Assembly: GCA_017476965.1 (NCBI GenBank)
Contig: JAFUXX010000416.1
Location: 1 to 11,188 of the forward strand
Origin: Kiritimatiellia bacterium
GTDB taxonomy: Bacteria > Verrucomicrobiota > Kiritimatiellia > RFP12 > UBA3636
Direction: 5' to 3'
DNA: 11,188 nt
Both the position numbers and the translations under genes were made by a program. Under the pieces are notes generated by a model. It ran no database searches and was not told the DNA's origin. It saw nothing but the letters and a program-made list of their open reading frames with translations. This document shows positions 1 through 6,700 of the stretch, one piece after another. The first letter of the stretch is position 1. Every line of letters begins with the position of its first letter.

Positions 1-1
1 G

Positions 2-28
2 CTCGCCCGCCGCGGCGTGGCGCTGTAG
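2..28 (+). CDS. C-terminal end of an upstream gene (partial)
   Basis: One frame reads LARRGVAL followed by a TAG stop at 26-28. Every codon ends in G or C, as in the real genes downstream, and the stop sits just before the ribosome binding site of the next gene. It therefore looks like the tail of a preceding same-strand gene in the same cluster. Eight codons are too few to name a product, and the reading could be chance in such GC-rich DNA. Confidence 0.4.
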   Translation, partial: LARRGVAL

Positions 29-51
29 GGGCGCGGCAGGAGAAGACATAC

Positions 52-1113
52 ATGAAACGCATATCCGCCCTTTGCGCCGCCCTGCTTGTCGCCTCTCTCG
101 CCGCCACGGACGGCCCGCCGGCCGCCGGTCGCTTCCGCGGCGCGATGCTCCGCGGCAACCCGGACGCGATGACGGAGGACGATTTCGCGACGCTCGCGCG
201 ATGGGGCGCGAATCTCGTCCGTTTCCAAATGCCGGTCGGGTGGCGCAAGCCGCGCCACTGGGAGAGCAACGACGACTACGACGCCTACGTCGGCCACTGC
301 CTCGACGTCCTTCAGGAGAAGGTGCTTGCCTGGGCGGACGCCCACGGGCAGAAAGTCGTTCTCGACCTCCATGCGACGCCGGGCTCGCGCACCGAGGACA
401 TGGAAAGCCGCGTGTTTCTCGAACAGCGCTACGCGGACCATTTCGTGGAAACGTGGCGGAGGATCGCGGAACGCTTCAAGGGCGACCGTCGGCTCTACGG
501 CTACGACCTCATGAACGAACCGCTTCTGAACGGCGACGGCGCGAACCGCAGGGTCATGGACCTCCAGCTGGAGGCCGCCCGCGCCATCCGCGCCGTCGAT
601 CCCGAGGCGACGATCATCGTCGAGGTGAACAACTGGGACGGACCGGGCGCCTTCCGCGACCTGGAGGCGCTGCCGCTCGGCAACGTGATCTATCAGGTGC
701 ATTGCTACCACCCGATGCCTTTCACGCACCAGGGCGTGAACACCGGCAACCGCGAGCGCCTCAACGTCTGGCCGGACCCCGAAAAGGGCTGGGACATGGA
801 ATTCCTCCGCGCGAACCTGGCGCCGGTCCGCGACTTCCAGCTCCGCACGGGCGCCCGGATCTACGTCGGGGAGTTCTCCGCCGTCGCATGGGCGCCCGGC
901 GCGGAAAACTATCTCCGCGACTGCATCAAGCTCTTCGAGGAATACGGCTGGGACTGGTCGTATCACGCCTTCCGCGAATGGGACGGCTGGAGCGTCGAAA
1001 AGACGTGGACCGGCCGTGACGGCGACCGCGACCTCTTCGAGCCCTCGGAAGACAATCCGCGCAAACGCGCCCTGCTCGACGGGTTCCGCGCGGGCAACCC
1101 CCACATCCCATGA
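52..1113 (+). CDS. Secreted glycoside hydrolase family 5 endoglycanase (cellulase-like)
   Basis: This 353-residue protein is a retaining beta-glycanase of the GH5 (PF00150) TIM-barrel family. The N-terminus (MKRISALCAALLVASLAA) is a signal peptide, so it should act outside the cytoplasm. Visible barrel motifs are VRFQMPVGW near residue 57, VLDLHA at 103-108, DLMNEP with the acid/base Glu156, VHCYHP at 216-221 and YVGEFS with the nucleophile Glu274. The length fits a single catalytic domain with no binding module. The ATG has a good AGGAG Shine-Dalgarno at 38-42, 9 nt upstream. The stop overlaps the start of the GH16 gene (ATGA), implying translational coupling. Substrate is not decidable: GH5 covers cellulose, mixed-linkage glucan, mannan and xyloglucan. 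The presence of GH16 and GH36-like neighbours points to a branched plant or algal glycan. Family assignment is confident; specificity is unknown. Confidence 0.93.
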   Translation: MKRISALCAALLVASLAATDGPPAAGRFRGAMLRGNPDAMTEDDFATLARWGANLVRFQMPVGWRKPRHWESNDDYDAYVGHCLDVLQEKVLAWADAHGQKVVLDLHATPGSRTEDMESRVFLEQRYADHFVETWRRIAERFKGDRRLYGYDLMNEPLLNGDGANRRVMDLQLEAARAIRAVDPEATIIVEVNNWDGPGAFRDLEALPLGNVIYQVHCYHPMPFTHQGVNTGNRERLNVWPDPEKGWDMEFLRANLAPVRDFQLRTGARIYVGEFSAVAWAPGAENYLRDCIKLFEEYGWDWSYHAFREWDGWSVEKTWTGRDGDRDLFEPSEDNPRKRALLDGFRAGNPHIP

Positions 1114-2042
1114 ACGACACCACCGATCCCGACCGCCCCGTCCCGGGCGCCTGCGCCGAAATCTCGCCCGTCCCGGGCCACGCGCCGTCCCTCCTGCCCA
1201 AGGGGCGCGACTTCGAGCTCGTCTGGCACGACGAGTTCGACGGCGACCGCCTCGACGAAACCAAGTGGTCCTTCCGCACGACCTTCTGGGGCCGCAGGGC
1301 GCACTGGTTCGCGACGCCGGAGGACGGCGCCGTGGAGGTGCGCGACGGCTGCTGCCGGCTCCGCCTGGTGCGGCGCCCGGACGGGCAGTTCGTCTCGCCC
1401 CAGCTCCAGACCGGGGAGCTCGTCTGGGACATCCCGCACGAAGAGAATCCGTCGGGATTCTGGCCGCTTCCGAAGCGGTCGAAGCCGAAATTCGTCCACC
1501 GCTACGGATTCTACGAATGCCGGTGCCGGCTCCAGCAGATGCCGGACTGGTGGTCCGCCTTCTGGATGCAGACGCCGACGCAGGGCTGCTCGCTCGACCC
1601 GCGCCGCGCCGGCGTGGAGCACGACATCATGGAAAGCTTCAAGCCCGGCGAAGTCGTCCCGCACTGGTTCCACGCCAACGGCTACGGAGCCGACTGGCTC
1701 GGCTTCTCCTCCCCGCGCCGTCCCGAAGGGGCGGACATCGAGGCATTCAACGCCGCGCATTCGCTGAAACTCGACAAGACGCGCTTCCACCACTTCGGGC
1801 TGCTCTGGGAGCCGGACGGCTACACGTTCTTCGTCGATGGCGCGCGGCACGGCCCGAAAGTCGGAACCGGCCCCGGCGAAGCCGTCTCGCAGGTGGAGGA
1901 ATTCATCCTCATCACCACCGAGGCGCAGTATTACCGGCAGGGCCGCATGACCGGCAAGGGCGCGCCGGGCCTCGCCGCCGCCGCCGAAGCCGGCGACGAC
2001 TTCCTCGTCGATTTCGTCCGCGTCTTCGACCTCGTCCCGTAG
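1110..2042 (+). CDS. Glycoside hydrolase family 16 protein, no signal peptide
   Basis: This 310-residue protein belongs to GH16 (PF00722), jelly-roll endo-beta-glycanases with a retaining mechanism. The hallmark active site is GVEHDIMES, matching E-x-D-x-x-E: Glu170 nucleophile, Asp172 helper, Glu175 acid/base. FELVWHDEFDGDRLDETKW near the N-terminus, the Trp-rich WWSAFWMQTP before the active site and the final VDFVRVFDL strand are typical. The start is set by the ATGA overlap with the GH5 gene. The frame has a stop at 1017-1019 and no start codon between it and 1110, so no hidden leader exists. The first 35 residues (polar, Pro-rich, with PVPG twice) are not a signal peptide, which is odd for an endo-acting enzyme; export by another route or cytoplasmic work on short oligosaccharides are alternatives. 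GH16 includes laminarinases, lichenases, xyloglucanases and agarases, and the activity cannot be chosen here. Confidence 0.9.
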   Translation: MNDTTDPDRPVPGACAEISPVPGHAPSLLPKGRDFELVWHDEFDGDRLDETKWSFRTTFWGRRAHWFATPEDGAVEVRDGCCRLRLVRRPDGQFVSPQLQTGELVWDIPHEENPSGFWPLPKRSKPKFVHRYGFYECRCRLQQMPDWWSAFWMQTPTQGCSLDPRRAGVEHDIMESFKPGEVVPHWFHANGYGADWLGFSSPRRPEGADIEAFNAAHSLKLDKTRFHHFGLLWEPDGYTFFVDGARHGPKVGTGPGEAVSQVEEFILITTEAQYYRQGRMTGKGAPGLAAAAEAGDDFLVDFVRVFDLVP

Positions 2043-2045
2043 CGC

Positions 2046-2049
2046 AGGA
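2046..2049 (+). promoter_or_regulatory. Shine-Dalgarno that fixes the GH36-like start
   Basis: AGGA lies 10 nt before ATG 2060 in the 17-nt gap after the GH16 stop. The frame stays open upstream to 1016, but that part only runs across the GH16 gene. This site and the tight spacing support 2060 as the true start. Confidence 0.6.
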
Positions 2050-2059
2050 ATCCCTCGCG

Positions 2060-3760
2060 ATGCAGCTCGCTCCCGTCCTTGCACTCGACGGCGAACGGCT
2101 CGACGCCGGCGCCGCGGCCGCGCTCGGCCTCGTCCTCACCGAATCGGCGGAGGGCGGCGTTCGGCGCGTCGCGCTCGAAAACCGTTCCGGCGCGACGGTC
2201 CGCCCCGCCGAACTCGGCTGGCGCAAGGCCGGCCCCGGCGACTTCGACGCGCCGGACCTGAAGCTCTACGTCGAAAGCTGGCAGATGGCGAGCCCGTGCG
2301 GTGTCCGCGCCTGGAACGACGAACCGTTCGACTACTCGCCGGACTACCTTCCCAACTGCGTGTCCACGCCCGGCGATTTCCATCCCGGAGAGCGCGGATT
2401 CTTTCTCTCGGACAACATGTGCTGTCTGCGCCGCCCCGACGGCGCGATGCGGCTCTTCGGCTTCACGTCCGGCCGCGACCGCTTCGGCCACTTCGCGGTG
2501 AAGCTCGGGCCCGGCGGCGTCGAGGAGTTCACCGCGCTCTGCGCCTGCGACGGCGCGGCGCTGCCGCCCGGCGGCCGCATCGAGACGGAACCGCTGCTCG
2601 TCGCCGACGGCTCCGACACCGAGGATCTTTTCGCCGCCTACGCGGACCGTTGGGCGGCGGACTCCGGCGCCCGGCGCCGGTTCGACCCTCCCGTGGGATG
2701 GTGCAGCTGGTATTGCTGCTTCGGGCGCGTCACGCTCGCCGACTGCCTCGAAACCGCGGATTGGCTCGCGGCGCGCCGCGACGATCCCGACTTCGGTCGC
2801 GTCCGGCTCGTGCAGCTCGACGCGGGCTATTGCGACCGCTACGGCGACTGGCTCGACTGGAACGCGAAATTCCCCGGCGGCGCCGAGGCGTTCGCGCGGG
2901 AAATCCGCGCGCGGGGCCTCGTGCCGGGCCTCTGGCTCGCGCCGTTCTGGGCCGACGCCGATTCGCGGCTCGCCGCCGAGCATCCCGACTGGCTCGTCCG
3001 CGGCCCCGACGGCGCACCCGCGCCGTGCCCTGGCTTCGGCACCCCGGAACGCCCGCGTTACGCGCTCGACGCCACGAACGGCGCCGTCCAGGCGCACCTC
3101 GAATCGCTGTTCCGCACGCTGCGCTCGCTCGGCATCGACTACGCCAAGCTCGATTTCTGCATGTCCGAATGCGCCATTGCCGATGCGCGGTGGCACGATC
3201 CCTCCGCCACGCGCGCCCAGGCCCTGCGCCGCGGCTTCGAGGCCATCCGGCGCGGCTTCGGCGACGACGGGTTCCTCCTCGCCTGCACCACGCCCTTCGC
3301 CCCGGTCGTCGGCATCGCCGACGCCATGCGCTCCTCGACCGACATCACGCCGTATTGGGACCGCCCCGGACAGCACGCCGAGGCGCCGAACGTCCCGAAC
3401 GTCTGCCGCAACGTCGTGAACCACGCCTACCTGAACGGCCGCCTCTGGATCAACGACCCCGACACGCTCATGGTCCGCGACTCCGAAACGGAACTCACGC
3501 CGGACGAGACCGAGCTCTGGGCGCGCGCGGTTTCGCTGGCGGGCGGCTCGCTGCTGCTTTCGGACCGTCTTCCGGCGCTTCCGCCCGACCGCATCGCGCT
3601 CGCCCGCGGCGTCCTCGCCGCGCACGGCTCCGTCCGCGACCTGCGCCCCCTCGACCGGTGGGAGCGCGCGTTTCCGGAGCGGTGGCTCTCCATGCGCGGT
3701 GGCCAGCCGGTCCGCGTGCGATTCGACTTCGCCGGACATCGCGCCATCGCTGCCCCGTGA
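2060..3760 (+). CDS. GH36-like alpha-galactosidase (melibiase superfamily)
   Basis: This 566-residue protein resembles clan GH-D alpha-galactosidases (melibiase, PF02065), which remove terminal alpha-galactosyl residues by a retaining mechanism. An N-terminal beta-rich region of about 205 residues precedes a TIM barrel. Barrel motifs are GWCSWYCCFG at 213-222, VQLDAGY with Asp254, GLWLAPFWAD, and YAKLDF with the likely nucleophile Asp365. RSSTDITPYW follows, with the likely acid/base Asp428. A short beta-rich C-terminal part ends the protein. It is shorter than classical GH36 enzymes (about 700 residues), as in compact bacterial subgroups. There is no signal peptide, so it probably acts in the cytoplasm on imported oligosaccharides. 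The usual aromatic pair after GWCSW is replaced by Cys219-Cys220. It follows the GH16 gene by 17 nt and precedes the large glycanase by 39 nt, consistent with one operon. Other alpha-glycosidase or raffinose-synthase-like activities in this clan are possible. Confidence 0.85.
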   Translation: MQLAPVLALDGERLDAGAAAALGLVLTESAEGGVRRVALENRSGATVRPAELGWRKAGPGDFDAPDLKLYVESWQMASPCGVRAWNDEPFDYSPDYLPNCVSTPGDFHPGERGFFLSDNMCCLRRPDGAMRLFGFTSGRDRFGHFAVKLGPGGVEEFTALCACDGAALPPGGRIETEPLLVADGSDTEDLFAAYADRWAADSGARRRFDPPVGWCSWYCCFGRVTLADCLETADWLAARRDDPDFGRVRLVQLDAGYCDRYGDWLDWNAKFPGGAEAFAREIRARGLVPGLWLAPFWADADSRLAAEHPDWLVRGPDGAPAPCPGFGTPERPRYALDATNGAVQAHLESLFRTLRSLGIDYAKLDFCMSECAIADARWHDPSATRAQALRRGFEAIRRGFGDDGFLLACTTPFAPVVGIADAMRSSTDITPYWDRPGQHAEAPNVPNVCRNVVNHAYLNGRLWINDPDTLMVRDSETELTPDETELWARAVSLAGGSLLLSDRLPALPPDRIALARGVLAAHGSVRDLRPLDRWERAFPERWLSMRGGQPVRVRFDFAGHRAIAAP

Positions 3761-3799
3761 TGTCGCGACGCCCTGCCTCACTTCCGCAGTATTTCCGCC

Positions 3800-6700
3800 A
3801 TGAAATCCGCTCCCTCCCCCTCTCTACGCCGCCTGCTTTCGGTCCTCGCCGCGCTCGCGCTCAGCGTCGCCAATGCGGCCGCCGGGCAGACGCATGTCGT
3901 CACGTTCCGCCGGCTCAACGGCACCGTCCTCTCCCGCGTGCAGGTCGAAAACGGCGGCAGCGTCGCCGCGCCGGAGGGGCCTGTGGAGCCCGACCACACG
4001 TTCAAGGGTTGGGACCACGGCGACTGGCTCGGCTGCGTGACGAATGACATTCAGGTCTGGGCGCTCTACGAGGGCACGAAGGTCTGGGACGCCGGAACTG
4101 GCTACGGGTCGCAGTCCATCGCCGAGCGCGACATCCCGTATTCGCTTGAAGAATACTTCCAAATGTACGACAACATGGCCTGGGCGGACGAGTTCTCGCG
4201 CGAGGGCACGAACGACGTCCGTTCCACCTATTGGAACTACGACACGGAAAACCGCAACCAGCTCAACTACGAGACCTCCGGCGACAACCAGAAGGAGATC
4301 GACGGCTTTCTCGACATCAACGTCCGGCGCGAGAAGAAGACCCGCCGGGAGTTCGACTGGTCAACCTTTTCGTATAAGACGACCGAATACGACTTCACGG
4401 GCGGCGGCCTCAGGAGCAACGGCAAGGTCGCGTTCAAGCACGGACGATGCGAAATCCGCGCCAAGCTCACGCGCCAACGCGGAGCGTGGCCCGCGTTCTG
4501 GATGATGGGCAATACCGGGAACTGGCCCGAATGCGGCGAGTTGGACGTCCTGGAGCAACCGAGCGGCGGCGACTGGATCGCGGGGACGTTTCACCTCCCG
4601 ATGCCGGGCGTCAATGGCGGGTCGATTCCCAACGGGCATCCGACAACGCCGGAGGACGGCGTCCACTTCGGCGACGGCTTCCACCGCTTCGGCACGATCG
4701 TCAACGAGCGGGAGGTCGTCTGGTATGTCGATGACCACATCTTCAAGCGCATGGACGTGCGCGATTCGCGCTATTACATGCTCCGCGACCGGCCGCTGTT
4801 TATCATCTTCGGCATGGGGCTGCAGTCCAACACCTGGGTGAAGGCGAAGGGCGACGCCCCGGTCAGCAAGGATGACGTCCCGGAGCTGGATGAGCGAGGC
4901 GTGGACTTCCTCGTTGACTACTGCCGCATCTTCACGAACACCAACGCTGGCAACACGGCCAGCTACGAGGCCGCACCCGCGCAAGCCAGGCTCTCCGCCC
5001 CGGTCACAGCCGCCATTTGGCGCGGCTGGGACATGACATGGGGCCGTCCGGGCTCCGGTGCCTACCAGAACAACATCAACAAAGGCTACACGGAGCGCTA
5101 CTACATCAAAACGGCACTTTCAGAATACTTCGCCAGAGAGAAGACGGACGTGCTCACCTTCCTCACGGAGCCGACGATCGCGACGAGCGCCAATCGCGCC
5201 GAGTTTGACATCCCGGACTACTCGTTCCTTTCCATCAGCGCGAACGCAAACGGGTGGAACAGCAGCGACAACCCGAAACTCGAGAGTGGAAGCTACAGCA
5301 ACGGTCGCCTCCCGCTCTTCTCCAGTGTGCTGTTCAACTCGAAGCGCTTCTCGGTGTCCAGCTCATGCATTGACATCCTCAAGCTCTCGGACGAACCCGC
5401 ATTCACGAACTGCTACGCCGTGTGCGCCGATCTCAAGGAGAAGGCGACGGACGCCCGCGTCAAGGTAATCAGCGTGAACGTGATCGCCACGAACGGCGTC
5501 GAGACAGCGGGCAGCACCGTAGCGCAGGGTTTCAACACGCTCTTCACGACGCTGGATGCGGTCAAGGACGAGAATGTGATCGTCTTGCTGCAGGGTATGG
5601 ATCAAAAGCTCCTCAACTACATCAAGGCCCGCGCCGACACCGCGCTGGTCTCGCCATACCACTACTTGGGAAACTACTCAGGGACCCTCACCTACCAGTG
5701 CGCCTACGCGACCGCCAGCGTCGCTGCGTCGGCGAAACACCCGGACCCCATTCTGGTCCCGAAAGAGGCACCGTCCGTTTCCTACACGCACAACCCGCAG
5801 GCGCTACAGGCAACCGTGACATTTGACGCCCCGATCACAACCGACGACGGCCTCTCCGACACATTCGACGCGGCGACCTACGCAAAGTCGATGACAATTT
5901 CCTTTCCGGATTACACCGGCGCGGCGCTTTCAAGCTTCCCGGTGCTGGTGCGGCTCTCGACGGCAATCTCCGGCTTCGACTACACGGGCTTCCTGCTCCC
6001 CGATGGCGGAGACCTGCGCTTCACCGACGCTTCCGGCAATGTGATCCCACACGAGGTTGACACGTGGAACCCGGATGGCGAATCAACCGTTTGGGTGAAG
6101 GTGCCTCTGCTCACGAAATCGGCGGCCATCACGGCGCACTGGGGTTGCCCGCGCCCTGTGCGACCGGGGGCGGAGGGCGTCTGGGATGGCGACTACGTCG
6201 GTGTATGGCATCTGGGCGAGAGCGGGCTTCCGCTCCGCGAGTCGAGCGGTGTCTCGGTTGACTTCACGCGCTCGACCGGCGACAGCGTGGTTTTCGCCGC
6301 CGGAGGCATCGTGGGCGGCGCCGTCGATTTCGTGGCCGCAGGACGCACCAACTCCGTCGTCGCGCTCGACAATGCCGCCCTGGAGGGTCTGGCGCGCGGC
6401 ACGCTGGAGGTCTGGACGAAGCAGGTCTCGCACACGCAGAACGCAGGCATCCTCTCCAAGCGCGCCGGATACAACAGCAACATTTCCTACTTCATCTACG
6501 ACAACGGTTCGAGCACGGTGCTATGCCTGCCCGGCGACACGATTGGGTCGAACTATGTGTCGTGCGTCTCGACGACTCCTGCGATGAACGCATGGAACCA
6601 CCAGGCGTTCACCTTCGACACCGCAGCCGCATCGGACAACGCGAAGAGCTATCTCAACGGACTTTCCAAAACGACGGCCACGAAGTCGGTCGCCGCGTTT

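Noticed and set aside
1016..2059. N-terminal extension of the GH36-like frame across the GH16 gene
   Set aside because: The extension is Arg/Pro/Ala-rich noise from another frame of the GH16 gene. The Shine-Dalgarno and ATG at 2060 give a sensible start.
963..2084. Long open frame on the minus strand opposite the GH5/GH16 genes (373 codons)
   Set aside because: It is Arg/Val/Glu-rich with no recognisable motif, and lies opposite genes with complete catalytic motifs. Such frames arise from strong third-position G+C bias.
1931..3781. 616-codon open frame on the minus strand opposite the GH36-like gene
   Set aside because: It has no family motifs and a composition typical of an antisense shadow. 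The plus-strand gene has clear catalytic residues.
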